64,000 bases of DNA from assembly GCF_003633685.1 (NCBI RefSeq), contig NZ_RBKT01000001.1, forward strand, positions 3,720,001 to 3,784,000. Reading direction: 5' to 3'. Shown here in pieces: positions 14,551 to 24,430 of the stretch; the first letter of the stretch is position 1; each line of letters begins with the position of its first letter. This stretch comes from Micromonospora pisi (GTDB lineage Bacteria; Actinomycetota; Actinomycetes; Mycobacteriales; Micromonosporaceae). A program made the position numbers and the translations under genes. The notes under the pieces were generated by a model, which made no database searches, was not told where the DNA came from, and saw nothing but the letters and a program-made list of their open reading frames with translations.

Positions 14551-17500
14551 ATGACACACCGACTGGGACGCCGAGGGGCGAGCCGGTCCAGACTCTGGCG
14601 AACACTCGCACTGGTCTCGACCGTTGTCCTCGGCGTGACGGCACAGCCGGCGATGGCGGCCGCAGCCGCTCCGACCGCTCCGGTCAGCCCCCAGGTGATG
14701 ACCGAACTGACCACGACGGGCAGCAGCAGCTTCGTCGTCTACCTGCGGGAACGCGCGCAGTTGGGCAACGCGGCGAAGGTACGGGACGCGGACGCCCGCG
14801 CCAGCCAGGTCTACCAGCAGCTCACCGGGACCGCCGCCCGTACCCAGCGCGGACTGCTCGCCGAGCTGACCAAGCGCAAGGCCCGGTACGAGTCGTTCTG
14901 GATCGCCAACGCGATCCGGGTCAAGGGCGACAAGGCGCTGGTCGACGCGATCGCGGCCCGACCCGAGGTGGAACGGATCGAGCCGGCGCGCACGTACGAA
15001 CTGATCGAGCCGACGTCGAGCAGGGCCGCCCCGCAGGACGCGATCGGCGTGGCGTGGGGCCTCACCAACATCGGCGCGCCCCGGGTCTGGTCCGAGTACG
15101 CCGACCGGGGCGAGGGCGTCGTCATCGCCAACATCGACTCTGGCGTGCAGTTCGACCACCCGGCGCTGGTCAACTCGTACCGGGGCAACCTCGGCGACGG
15201 CACCTTCGACCACAACTACAACTGGTTCGACCCGGCCGGTGTCTGCGTCGAGCAGGCGCCCTGCGACAACAACGGGCACGGCAGTCACACCATGGGCACG
15301 ATGGTGGGCGACGACGGTGCCGGCAACCAGGTCGGCGTCGCCCCCGGTGCAAAGTGGATGGCGGCCAAGGGCTGCGAGAGCAGCAGCTGCTCGGACGAGT
15401 CGCTGATGGCCGCCGGCCAGTGGATTCTCGCCCCGACCGACCTGAACGGCGAAAACCCCCGGCCGGACCTGCGCCCCGACATCGTGAACAACTCCTGGGG
15501 TGGTGGCCAGAACGACCTCTGGTACCAGCAGACCGTCACCGCCTGGCGGGCCGCCGGCATCTTCCCCACCTTCGCCGCCGGCAACGAGGGCGAACTGGGC
15601 TGCAACACGGCGAGCTCCCCCGGCGACAACCCCGGGGCGTACGCCGTCGGCGCCTACGACGTCGACAACAACATCGCCGAGTTCTCCAGCCGTGGACCGT
15701 CCCTGGTGACCGGCGAGCCGAACCCGAACATCGCGGCCCCCGGCGTCGACATCGTCTCCACCCTCCCCACCAACGGGTACGGGGTCATCAGCGGCACCTC
15801 GATGGCCGCACCGCACCTCTCCGGCGCCGTGGCGCTGGTCTGGTCGGCGGCACCGGTGCTGCGCGGCGACATCGCCGGTACGGAGAAGCTGCTCGACGAG
15901 ACCGCGACCGACGTCGAATCGCTCAGCTGCGGCGGAACCGCGGCCGACAACAACAACTTCGGCGAGGGCAGGCTCGACGTGTTCAAGGCGGTCGAGACCG
16001 CGCCACGCGGCCCGGCTACCAAGATCACCGGTACGGTCAGCGACGCCGGCACCGGCGCCCCGATCGCCGGCGCCTCGGTCCGTGTGGATGGCCGCACCGC
16101 TCTCACCGACCAGGTCGGCCACTACACCCTGCCGGTCGTCACCGGAACGTACCCGGTGGCCGTCGAGGCGTACGGCTTCGCCGGCAGGAGCGCGACGGTG
16201 GTCGCCACCGGAACCACGGTGACCCAGGACTTCGCGTTGTCCGCGCGGCCCATGGTGACCCTCTCCGGGAAGGTCACCGACGGCTCCGGCCAGGGCTGGC
16301 CGCTCTACGCGCGGGTCGAGGTCGCCGGTCGTCCCGGCGGGCCGGTCTTCACCGACCCGGCCAGCGGTCGTTACTCGGTCAGCGTGCCGAGCGGCGGAAC
16401 GCACCGGCTCACCACAACCGCCGTCTCCAGCGGCTACCGGAGCGTCTCCACCGAGGTCACCGTGGCGAACCGGGCCAAGACGGCGAACATCGCGCTTCCG
16501 GCCACGGTCTCCTGCGACCTGCCCGGTTACACCGCCGGCGTCGGCCGGACCGTGCTCTCGGAGGGCTTCGACGGCACCGGCACCCCGGCCGGCTGGTCGG
16601 TGGTCAACCGGGCCGACACCGGCTGGGCGTTCGACAATCCGCGCAACCGGCAGAACCTGACCGGCGGCACCGGCGGCTTCGCGAACGCCGACAGCGACGG
16701 CTACGGCTTCGGGCACACGCAGGACAGCGACCTGGTCAGCCCGATCCTCGACCTCAGCACGGTCAACGCGCCCGTCCTCCGCTTCGCCAGCGACCTGTAC
16801 GTGGCCGGCAACGGCGACGCGGCCAGCATCGACGTCTCGACCAACGGTGGCGCCAACTGGGTCGGCGTCGCGATGCAGCAGGTCTCCCGGCGCGGCCCGG
16901 CGGCCGAGGAGGTACCCCTGCCCGGCCTCGCCAACCAGGCGAACGCGCAGATCCGGTTCCGCTACCGGGGCGACTACTCCTGGTGGTGGCAACTCGACAA
17001 CATCCAGGTGGTCGATCGCAGCTGCACCCCTGTTCCGGGTGGTCTGGTCACCGGTTTCACGTCCGACGCCAACACCGGCGCCGGGGTGAACGGGGTCACG
17101 GTCAGCAGCCCGGACCGGCCGGCCGAGCGGGCCGTCTCGGTCGCCACCCCGGAGGACCGCAGCGCTCCGGACGGGTTCTACTCGTTCTTCTCCACGCTGG
17201 TCGACGGCAAGCACTCGTTCGTCGCGAGCGCAGCGCCGTACCAGGACCGGGCGAAGACCAGCACGATCACCGACGGCGGTGCGCGTCGGGTCGACTTCGA
17301 CCTGAAGATCGGCCGGATCGCGCTCAACACCGCCGAGATCAAGAGCACCCAGCCGTACGGCAGCGGCCGTAACGCCGAGGTCACGGTCACCAACACCGGC
17401 AGCGCCCCGATCAGCGTCGAGGTGTTGGAACGCGACGGCGGCTTCGCCGCACTCGCCACCGGCAAGGGTGCCCCGCTCACCGAGTATTCGGTGCCGAAGG

Positions 17501-18675
17501 TCAGCGCCGGCATGTCGTTCGGCACCGCGAAGCCGTCGACGTCGGCGGGTCGTACCGGGGTGGTGACGCCCTTGGACGACTCCTGGAGCCGGATCGCGGA
17601 CCTGCCCGCGCCGGTGTACGACAACTCGGCGGCCCTGCTGGGCGGCAAGGTCTACTCGGTCGGCGGCGGAACGACGGACCGGGAGGAGAAGCGGGAAGCG
17701 TACGTCTACGACCCGGCCACCGACGCCTGGCAGACCCTGCCCGACATGCCGCACAGCCGGTACAAGCCGGCCACCGCGGCGGTGAACGGCAAGCTGTACG
17801 TGTTCGGTGGCTGGACCACCGAGGGCGAGACGGAGACCGCGGTCGACGTCTTCGACCCGGCCACCGGCGCCTGGCAGACACTGCCCGGGGTAACCAACCC
17901 GGCAGCGCGGGCGGCGGGCACCGCGTCCGTGGTCGAGGGCAGGGTCTACCTGGTCGGCGGCTGCCTGGACTTCATCTGTAACGCCAGCGCCGACGTGGTC
18001 GCGTTCGACCCGGCGAGCAACACGTTCCGGGCGAAGGCCGCCTACCCGCACGAGATCGCCTGGCAGTCCTGCGGTGCGATCGGGGCCCGGATCTACTGCG
18101 CCGGTGGCTTCAACCACGACGCCACCTACACCGCGGGCTACGCGTACGAGCCGGACACCGACAAATGGAGCCCGATCGCCGACCTGCCGGTCGACCTCTG
18201 GGCCTCTCAGTACTCGGTGGCCGGCGGCCGGCTGGTGCTGGCCGGCGGTGTGATCGACGAGGGCCAGACGCTCACCAACCGGACCATCGGCTACGACCCG
18301 GCGTCGAACACCTGGCAGGACCTGCCGAACACGCTGCTCCCCCGGGCACGGGGCGCCGGCGCATGCGGTGGCTTCAAGATCGGCGGCGCGGAGTTCGCGC
18401 CGTTCGCTGGTGCGGAGTCGGAGCGGATGACCGGGCTCGGGCTCTGCGACGAGGGCGCCGAGGTGTCCTGGCTGACCGTCACGCCGAGCCGGTTCACGCT
18501 GGCCCCCGGCGCGTCGAAGGCGCTCACGCTACGGATCACCGCGACGGCCCCGAACGGTGTCCCCCAGCCGGGCACCTACCGGGCCCAACTGGCGGTGCGG
18601 GCGGACACCCCGTACGCCGTGCCGACGCTCGACGTCACGCTGGACGCGCAACCCAGGGGCAACCAGGGCCACTAG
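14551..18675 (+). CDS. secreted kelch-subtilase A (S8 peptidase, 1374 aa)
   Basis: Domains in order: a signal peptide cut after about Ala36 (AMA); an inhibitor-I9-like propeptide to about 150; an S8 subtilisin domain to about 485 with Asp196 (NIDSGV), His243 (GHGSH), Asn345 (AAGNEG) and Ser417 (SGTSMAAPH); two carboxypeptidase-regulatory-like beta domains (about 490-650); a jelly-roll with EGFDG and WWWQLDNIQVVD (about 668-826); another regulatory-like domain; five or six kelch blades (GKVYSVGGG, GKLYVFGGW, GRVYLVGGC; about 1010-1290); and a terminal beta sandwich. All catalytic residues are present, so an active extracellular protease is expected. ATG 14551 has GGAGGAAC upstream. Its paralogue is at 19556. 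Confidence 0.92.
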   Translation: MTHRLGRRGASRSRLWRTLALVSTVVLGVTAQPAMAAAAAPTAPVSPQVMTELTTTGSSSFVVYLRERAQLGNAAKVRDADARASQVYQQLTGTAARTQRGLLAELTKRKARYESFWIANAIRVKGDKALVDAIAARPEVERIEPARTYELIEPTSSRAAPQDAIGVAWGLTNIGAPRVWSEYADRGEGVVIANIDSGVQFDHPALVNSYRGNLGDGTFDHNYNWFDPAGVCVEQAPCDNNGHGSHTMGTMVGDDGAGNQVGVAPGAKWMAAKGCESSSCSDESLMAAGQWILAPTDLNGENPRPDLRPDIVNNSWGGGQNDLWYQQTVTAWRAAGIFPTFAAGNEGELGCNTASSPGDNPGAYAVGAYDVDNNIAEFSSRGPSLVTGEPNPNIAAPGVDIVSTLPTNGYGVISGTSMAAPHLSGAVALVWSAAPVLRGDIAGTEKLLDETATDVESLSCGGTAADNNNFGEGRLDVFKAVETAPRGPATKITGTVSDAGTGAPIAGASVRVDGRTALTDQVGHYTLPVVTGTYPVAVEAYGFAGRSATVVATGTTVTQDFALSARPMVTLSGKVTDGSGQGWPLYARVEVAGRPGGPVFTDPASGRYSVSVPSGGTHRLTTTAVSSGYRSVSTEVTVANRAKTANIALPATVSCDLPGYTAGVGRTVLSEGFDGTGTPAGWSVVNRADTGWAFDNPRNRQNLTGGTGGFANADSDGYGFGHTQDSDLVSPILDLSTVNAPVLRFASDLYVAGNGDAASIDVSTNGGANWVGVAMQQVSRRGPAAEEVPLPGLANQANAQIRFRYRGDYSWWWQLDNIQVVDRSCTPVPGGLVTGFTSDANTGAGVNGVTVSSPDRPAERAVSVATPEDRSAPDGFYSFFSTLVDGKHSFVASAAPYQDRAKTSTITDGGARRVDFDLKIGRIALNTAEIKSTQPYGSGRNAEVTVTNTGSAPISVEVLERDGGFAALATGKGAPLTEYSVPKVSAGMSFGTAKPSTSAGRTGVVTPLDDSWSRIADLPAPVYDNSAALLGGKVYSVGGGTTDREEKREAYVYDPATDAWQTLPDMPHSRYKPATAAVNGKLYVFGGWTTEGETETAVDVFDPATGAWQTLPGVTNPAARAAGTASVVEGRVYLVGGCLDFICNASADVVAFDPASNTFRAKAAYPHEIAWQSCGAIGARIYCAGGFNHDATYTAGYAYEPDTDKWSPIADLPVDLWASQYSVAGGRLVLAGGVIDEGQTLTNRTIGYDPASNTWQDLPNTLLPRARGAGACGGFKIGGAEFAPFAGAESERMTGLGLCDEGAEVSWLTVTPSRFTLAPGASKALTLRITATAPNGVPQPGTYRAQLAVRADTPYAVPTLDVTLDAQPRGNQGH

Positions 18676-18729
18676 CCGGCCCGCGCCCGACGCCACAGGT
18701 GGCCGTCGCACTCCTCAACGGGTGCGGCG

Positions 18730-18751
18730 GCCACCGCCGTTGCACGGTGGC
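18730..18751. terminator. short hairpin between protease A and regulator B
   Basis: GCCACCG and CGGTGGC form a 7-bp stem with an 8-nt loop in the 94-bp gap between convergent genes. It is weak, without a U-tract. Confidence 0.35.
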
Positions 18752-18769
18752 GCAACGGGCAGCCGCGGC

Positions 18770-19249
18770 TCAGCCGGTGCGGCCGAAGGCGAGGCGGTAG
18801 CCCACCCCGCGTACGGTCTGCACCTGCGGGCCGCCGTCGACCGCGCGCAGCTTTCGACGCAGTCGTTTGACCGCCGAGTGCAGGATCGCCGTGTCGCCGA
18901 GATACGCCCCGCCCCAGACCGAGCCGAACAGCCGCTCGTAGGTCCAGACCCCGACCGGCGGGGTGGCCAGCCGGGCCAGCAACTCCCGTTCCAGTCGGGT
19001 CAGCGCCAACGGCTCACCCCGCCAGGTGACCAGGTGACCGCCGGGGTCGACGCTGAGTTCTCCCAGGTTGACCGGCTGGAGCCCGGCGCCGGGCTCCGTG
19101 GTGGCGGTGGGAAAGAGCATCGCCCGCAGCTCCGACAGGTCCGCGCAGATCACCACGGTGCCGAAATCGTCGAGTCGACGGACGACCCGTTCCCGTACCG
19201 CCACATCAGACGAGACGCACACGACGAGCGGAACCTCGTTATTGGACAC
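18770..19249 (-). CDS. winged-helix (OmpR/PhoB-type) regulator, cassette B
   Basis: A 159-residue paralogue of the 13746-14231 regulator. The shared text includes GELSVDPGGHLVTWRGEPL, LTRLERELLARL, SVWGGAYLGDTAILHS and VQTVRGVGYRL. The receiver-like N-terminus is likewise short (LVVCVSSD, RRLDDFG). GTG 19249 has GGGGGAGG 6-8 nt upstream, a good ribosome binding site that also guided the start of copy A. It is divergent from kelch-subtilase B. Confidence 0.87.
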   Translation of the reverse strand: MSNNEVPLVVCVSSDVAVRERVVRRLDDFGTVVICADLSELRAMLFPTATTEPGAGLQPVNLGELSVDPGGHLVTWRGEPLALTRLERELLARLATPPVGVWTYERLFGSVWGGAYLGDTAILHSAVKRLRRKLRAVDGGPQVQTVRGVGYRLAFGRTG

Positions 19250-19555
19250 CCGCACCCTCCCCCGTCTGCCGTGGGCACAAGCCAAGCCCCTTTGATCGAC
19301 CGAGTCAACAACGACACCCGCCGATGTCCTCAACTCGCGCCGCGCCGCCCGCATCCCGACCAGTTACTGCCTGAATACTGGCTGAGAACTTCCATTGATC
19401 ACTACCGCTGTATCCCCAGAGCATGACTCCTAGCCGATGTGGGGGCTGCTCTGCGTATCCATCGATGCCCCCACGCGTGCTACGTGGCGCCGGACAACCC
19501 GACGCCACGGCAGGCGCCCCGAATCGATCGGGGCGCCGTCAGTGGGGAGGAAGAG
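19250..19555. other. divergent control region, cassette B
   Basis: 306 bp without a gene. It holds three 11-bp tandem repeats at 19360-19392, a TTGATCA at 19396-19402, and GGGGAGGAAGAG before ATG 19556. The order of elements is the same as in cassette A. Confidence 0.6.
19360..19392. promoter_or_regulatory. three 11-bp direct repeats, candidate operator B
   Basis: CCAGTTACTGC, CTGAATACTGG and CTGAGAACTTC lie head to tail in exact 11-bp register. The middle unit differs from the operator A unit by one base. Confidence 0.65.
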
Positions 19556-22500
19556 ATGTCACACCGACCAGGGAGCCGATCCAGACTTTGGCGATCATTC
19601 GCCATCGTCTCGGCTGTCGTCCTCGGGATCACCGCTCAGCCGGCGCTCGCCGTCGCGGCGCCCGCAGCCGGCGCGGCGGTCGACCCGCAGGTGCTCCGCG
19701 AGCTGAGCACCAACGGCAGCACCAACTTCACCGTGTACCTGCGGGAGAAGGCCAACCTCAGCACCGCAGCCTCGATCGGGGACGCGGACGCGCGGGCGGC
19801 CAAGGTGTACGAGCAGCTCACCGGCACCGCCACGCGTACCCAGCGCGACCTGCGGGCCGAACTGGACGACCGTAAGGCCAGCTACAAGGCGTTCTGGATC
19901 GCCAACGCGCTTCAGGTCACCTCCGGCAACCAGGCGCTGGTCAACGCCATCGCCGCCCGCCCCGAGGTCGAGCGGATCGCGCCGACGCGGACCTACGAGC
20001 TGGTCAAGCCGACCAAGGCCGAGCCGTCCGGACCGGGCACCAGCGCGGTCGAGTGGAGCGTCGAGAACATCCAGGCCCCCAGGGTCTGGAACGAACTGGG
20101 CGTACGCGGCGAGACCGTGGTGGTCGCCAACATCGACACCGGCGCCCAGTACGACCACCCGGCCCTGGTCGGCAAGTACCGGGGCAACCTCGGTGGTGGC
20201 AACTTCGACCACAACTACAACTTCTTCGACCCGGCGAACATCTGCGCCGGCGACACCCCCTGTGACAACAACGGCCACGGTACGCACACCATGGGCACCA
20301 TGGTCGGCGACGACGGTGGCGACAACCAGATCGGCGTCGCACCCGGTGCGAAGTGGATCGCGGCCAAGGGCTGCGAGACCACCGGCTGCTCCGAGGCCTC
20401 GCTGCTCGCCTCCGGCCAGTGGGTCCTCGCGCCGACCGACTCCAACGGCCAGAACCCCCGGCCGGACCTCCGCCCCGACATCGTGAACAACTCCTGGGGC
20501 GGCGGCCGAGGCGACCCGTGGTACGAGGAGACCGTCGCCGCGTGGCGCGCGGCCGGCATCTTCCCGGCCTTCGCCTCCGGCAACACCCTCGGCGGGGCGC
20601 CCTGTGGCTCCGCCAGCTCGCCCGGTGACAACCTGCCGTCGTACGCGGTTGGCGCGTACGACATCAACAACGTCATCGGCGACTTCTCCAACCGTGGACC
20701 GACGGTCGACGGGCGTACCAAGCCGGACATCGCGGCGCCGGGCGTCAACGTCCGCTCCAGCATCCCGGGCGGCGGGTACGACAGCTGGGACGGCACCTCG
20801 ATGGCCACCCCGCACCTCTCCGGCGCGGTCGCGCTGATCTGGTCGGCGGCACCCGCCATCCGTGGTGACGTCACCGCCACCGAGGCGCTGCTCGACGAGA
20901 CCGCCACCGACACCGAGGCACTCGCCTGCGGTGGCACCGTCGACGACAACAACATTTTCGGTGAGGGTCGACTCAACGCGTACGAGGCCGTCTTCAACGC
21001 CCCGCGCGGCGGTGCGGGTGAGGTCACCGGCACCGTGGCCGAGGCCGACGGCGGCGAGCCGATCGCCGGCGCGACCGTCAGCGTCGGTTCGCGTACCGCC
21101 ACCACCGGCACCGACGGCAAGTACACCCTGCGGCTGCCGGTCGGCGACGCCACGCTGACCATCGCCGCGTTCGGGTTCCACACCCAGACCGCGACCGTCA
21201 CCGTGCCGGACGGCACCTCGGTGACGAAGGACTTCGCCCTCGTCGGGGCGCAGCTGGTCACGGTCTCCGGAAAGGTCAGCGACGGCTCCGGTCACGGCTG
21301 GCCGCTCTACGCCAAGATCGAGGTGGCCGGTCGGCCCGGCGGGCCGGTCTTCACCGACCCGTTCACCGGCCGCTACTCGTTCACCGTGCCGGGCAACGCC
21401 ACCTACGCGGTCACCACGACCGCCAAGAGCGCCGGCTACGCCCCGGTGAGCAGCGAACTCGCCCTTGAGGGAGCGGCAAAGACGCTGGACGTCGCGGTAC
21501 CGGTCGCGGCGGCCTGTCAGGCGCCCGGCTACTCGGCCAACCTCGGTGCCCCGCTGCTGTCGGAGAGCTTCGACACCGAGGAGACGCCGGAAGGCTGGAC
21601 CCTGGTCAACCGCACCGACGACGGTGGCTGGGAGTTCGACGACCCGGGCAACCGGGGCAACCAGACCGGCGGTTCCGGCAACTTCGCCATCATCGACAGC
21701 GACATCCTGGGCGTGGGCAACACCCAGGACGCCGACCTGCGTACCCCGACCCTGAACCTGACCGGGGTCGCCGCACCGGTGTTGAAGTTCAACAGCGACT
21801 GGCGGTCGGTCGGCAGTGACAGCGCGGACATCGACGTCTCCACCGACGGCGGCACCACCTGGGCCAACGTCTGGCACCAGACCGCCAACCTGCGCGGCCC
21901 GCGGGTGGAAGAGGTCCCGCTGACCGGGCTCGCCGGGGCGGCCACCGCCCAGGTGCGGTTCCGGTTCAACGGCTCCTTCGCCTGGTGGTGGCAGGTCGAC
22001 AACGTACAGGTGGTCAACCGGATCTGCACCCCGCTTCCGGGTGGCCTGGTCGCCGGCTTCACCACCGACTCCAACACCGGTGCCCCGCTCAACGGCGTCA
22101 CCGTGACCAGCGGCGACGTCCCGGCGGACAAGGGTGTCTCGGCGGCGACGGCGGACGACCCGAACATCGGTGACGGCTTCTACTCGTTCTTCTCCAGCGT
22201 GACCGGGACCCACCCGTTCACCGCCACCAAGTCGCCGTACCGGGCGGTGACGAAGAACATCGCGGTAGCCGCCGACAACGTCAGGCGGGGCGACTTCGCC
22301 CTCAAGGCGGGCCGGCTCTCGGTCAGCCCGCCGCAGGTCGAGTCGCACCAGCCGTACGGCAGCACCCGCAGTGCCAAGGTCACCGTCACCAACACCGGTA
22401 ACGCGCCGGCCGAGGTCGAGGTGCTGGAACGGGACGGGACGTTCGATCTCCTGTCCCAGCGGGGCGCGGCCCTGAACGAATACGAGGTCAAGGGGCTCAG

Positions 22501-23950
22501 CACGGCCCAGAACGGGGTCGCGTACGGTCTCGCCGGTAACTCGGCGGCGGCCGCTCCCGCGATCGACCCCGCCTGGACCCGGGTCGCCAACACCCCGGCC
22601 GCCGTCTTCGACAACGCCGCAGCCGTGATCGACGGAAAGGTCTACTCCGTCGGCGGCGGCACCTCCAGCGGTAACGAGAAGAAGACCTGGGTCCTGGACC
22701 CGGAGACCAACGCGTGGAGCACCCTCGCCGACATGCCGACCGCCCGCTCGAAGGCGTCCGCGGCGGCCGTCGGTGGCAAGCTCTACGTGATCGGTGGCTG
22801 GAGCGCCAGCGGTGCCCCGGTCGCCTCGGTTGACGTCTTCGACCCGGCGACCGGCGCCTGGAGCACCCTTGCCGGTGCCACCAACCCGGCGCCGCGTGCG
22901 GCCGCCGGTACGGCGATCGTCGACGGCAAGGTCTACCTGGTGGGTGGCTGCGCCGACGGTAGCTGCACCAGCACGAAGAACACGGTGATCTTCGACCCGG
23001 CCAGCGGCACCTTCAGCGCCGGCGCGGACTACCCGATCGCCGTCGGCTGGATGTCCTGTGGCGGCATCGGCGGCGCGGTCTACTGCGGCGGTGGTGCGGC
23101 GGGCACGACGACGTTCACCGACGCCTTCGCGTACGACCCGGCCGGCAACGCCTGGTCGGCGCTGCCGGACATGCCGATCGACCTGTGGGGCGCGCAGTAC
23201 GCCGCCGCCGGTGGCCTGCTGGTCATCGCCGGTGGTGTGACCGCCAACTCCAGCACCGTCACCAACCGGTCGATCGCGTTCGACCCGGCCACGGGTGAAT
23301 GGCAGAACCTGCCGAACGCGGCGTTCACCCGCTACCGGGGTGCCGGCGCGTGTGGTGCGTACAAGGTCGGTGGTTCGCCAAGTTCGTTCGTCGGCTCCGT
23401 GGAGACCGAGTACCTCGGTGGCCTCGAGCTCTGTGACGAATCCGGTGGCGACGTCTCCTGGCTCTCCACCGCTCCGGGGACCTTCACCCTCGCCCCGGGC
23501 GCCTCGAAGCAGGTGACGGTCACCCTGACCGCCACCGCGGAGGCCGGCGTCCTCCAGCCCGGCGCGTACACCGCCGAGCTGGGTCTCGGCTCGGACACCC
23601 CGTACCCGGTCGCGGCCGTACCGGTGGAGATGAACGTGTCTCCGCCGAGCGGTTGGGGCAAGGTCCAGGGCACGGTGCTCGGCGAGAGCTGCTCCGGCAC
23701 GGACGTACCGGTCAAGGCGACGGTACGGGCGAACCTGAACGGCAACCCGGACACCGGCTACACCCTCTCCTCCGACTCGGCCGGCGTCTACGGGCTCTGG
23801 CTGCCGAAGGGGAAGTACGACCTGATCGTCGCCAAGGACGGCTGGATTCCCGAGGTGCAACGGATCACCGTCTCGGCCGGCTTCGTCTCGACAATCAACT
23901 TCAACCTGGATCCGGTGACGCCCTGCGACACCCGGGTCGGCGGGATCTGA
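19556..23950 (+). CDS. secreted kelch-subtilase B (S8 peptidase, 1464 aa)
   Basis: The same order of domains as protease A: signal peptide (cut near ALA after residue 34), propeptide, S8 domain with Asp194 (NIDTGA), His241 (GHGTH), Asn343 (ASGNTLG) and Ser415 (DGTSMATPH), regulatory-like beta domains, jelly-roll with WWWQVDNVQVV, kelch blades (GKVYSVGGG, GKLYVIGGW, GKVYLVGGC), and a terminal beta sandwich. It then has about 100 extra residues forming one more carboxypeptidase-regulatory-like domain (VQGTVLGESCSG to the end), absent from A. ATG 19556 has GGGGAGGAAGAG upstream. It is predicted extracellular and active; the substrate is unknown. It ends 13 bp before palindrome copy 2. Confidence 0.92.
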   Translation: MSHRPGSRSRLWRSFAIVSAVVLGITAQPALAVAAPAAGAAVDPQVLRELSTNGSTNFTVYLREKANLSTAASIGDADARAAKVYEQLTGTATRTQRDLRAELDDRKASYKAFWIANALQVTSGNQALVNAIAARPEVERIAPTRTYELVKPTKAEPSGPGTSAVEWSVENIQAPRVWNELGVRGETVVVANIDTGAQYDHPALVGKYRGNLGGGNFDHNYNFFDPANICAGDTPCDNNGHGTHTMGTMVGDDGGDNQIGVAPGAKWIAAKGCETTGCSEASLLASGQWVLAPTDSNGQNPRPDLRPDIVNNSWGGGRGDPWYEETVAAWRAAGIFPAFASGNTLGGAPCGSASSPGDNLPSYAVGAYDINNVIGDFSNRGPTVDGRTKPDIAAPGVNVRSSIPGGGYDSWDGTSMATPHLSGAVALIWSAAPAIRGDVTATEALLDETATDTEALACGGTVDDNNIFGEGRLNAYEAVFNAPRGGAGEVTGTVAEADGGEPIAGATVSVGSRTATTGTDGKYTLRLPVGDATLTIAAFGFHTQTATVTVPDGTSVTKDFALVGAQLVTVSGKVSDGSGHGWPLYAKIEVAGRPGGPVFTDPFTGRYSFTVPGNATYAVTTTAKSAGYAPVSSELALEGAAKTLDVAVPVAAACQAPGYSANLGAPLLSESFDTEETPEGWTLVNRTDDGGWEFDDPGNRGNQTGGSGNFAIIDSDILGVGNTQDADLRTPTLNLTGVAAPVLKFNSDWRSVGSDSADIDVSTDGGTTWANVWHQTANLRGPRVEEVPLTGLAGAATAQVRFRFNGSFAWWWQVDNVQVVNRICTPLPGGLVAGFTTDSNTGAPLNGVTVTSGDVPADKGVSAATADDPNIGDGFYSFFSSVTGTHPFTATKSPYRAVTKNIAVAADNVRRGDFALKAGRLSVSPPQVESHQPYGSTRSAKVTVTNTGNAPAEVEVLERDGTFDLLSQRGAALNEYEVKGLSTAQNGVAYGLAGNSAAAAPAIDPAWTRVANTPAAVFDNAAAVIDGKVYSVGGGTSSGNEKKTWVLDPETNAWSTLADMPTARSKASAAAVGGKLYVIGGWSASGAPVASVDVFDPATGAWSTLAGATNPAPRAAAGTAIVDGKVYLVGGCADGSCTSTKNTVIFDPASGTFSAGADYPIAVGWMSCGGIGGAVYCGGGAAGTTTFTDAFAYDPAGNAWSALPDMPIDLWGAQYAAAGGLLVIAGGVTANSSTVTNRSIAFDPATGEWQNLPNAAFTRYRGAGACGAYKVGGSPSSFVGSVETEYLGGLELCDESGGDVSWLSTAPGTFTLAPGASKQVTVTLTATAEAGVLQPGAYTAELGLGSDTPYPVAAVPVEMNVSPPSGWGKVQGTVLGESCSGTDVPVKATVRANLNGNPDTGYTLSSDSAGVYGLWLPKGKYDLIVAKDGWIPEVQRITVSAGFVSTINFNLDPVTPCDTRVGGI

Positions 23951-23963
23951 TCCCGCCGCGGAT

Positions 23964-24017
23964 GTAAGGAAGGGCCCCTTGTTATCGCTTTCTGTATAGG
24001 AAGGAGCCCTTCCTAAC
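23964..24017. repeat. long palindrome, copy 2 of 6
   Basis: An imperfect palindrome on the AAGGAAGGGCCCCTT core, with the asymmetric centre TTATCGCTTTCTGTATA shared with copies 5 and 6 (copy 6 inverted). It lies between convergent genes (protease B and DUF1416). Confidence 0.85.
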
Positions 24018-24106
24018 CCCGCCGCCGGGTGCGGTGCGGTACGTACGGAAAAAGGATCGCCGCCCGGACCAGTGGTCCGGGCGGCGATCCGCTGCTTCGT
24101 CAGGTG

Positions 24107-24427
24107 TCAGGCGACGGTGACGCCGACCTCGTTGACGCCCCGGCCGGCGGTGACCAGGACGTCACCGTTGCCGTGCCGGGACAGTGCCCGCAGGGTCCAG
24201 GTGCCCGGCGCGGCGAAGAAACGGAACTGGCCCTCCGGCGAGGTCACCACCTCGGCGGTGAACTCGCCGGTGGAGTCGAGCAGCCGGACGTACGCGCCGG
24301 GAACGGCGTCGCCGGAGTCGGCCCGGACCACGCCGGTGATGACGGTTTCCCGGTTCAGGTCCAGGCCGGCCGGCAGCGGGGCCGACTGGTCGGGGGCCGC
24401 GCAACCGGCGGCGGTGGGAGCGGTCAT
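24107..24427 (-). CDS. DUF1416 (SseC-like) protein
   Basis: A 106-residue carboxypeptidase-regulatory-like beta-sandwich protein (TGVVRADSGDAVPGAYVRLLD). It belongs to DUF1416, which in actinobacteria directly follows a thiosulfate sulfurtransferase; the mycobacterial pair is cysA2/sseC2. It starts 3 nt after the sulfurtransferase stop, so it is in the same operon. A role in sulfur transfer is inferred from that pairing; the family's own activity is not known to me. Confidence 0.88.
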   Translation of the reverse strand: MTAPTAAGCAAPDQSAPLPAGLDLNRETVITGVVRADSGDAVPGAYVRLLDSTGEFTAEVVTSPEGQFRFFAAPGTWTLRALSRHGNGDVLVTAGRGVNEVGVTVA

Positions 24428-24430
24428 GGC

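Noticed and set aside
14287..18117. Minus-strand frame of about 1,276 codons opposite protease A
   Set aside because: It lies antisense to a protein with full catalytic motifs and is Val/Gly/Arg/Asp-rich with no domain. High GC leaves the opposite frame free of stops.
19595..23860. Minus-strand frame of about 1,421 codons opposite protease B
   Set aside because: Same explanation; no motif, and it follows the codon rhythm of the plus-strand gene.
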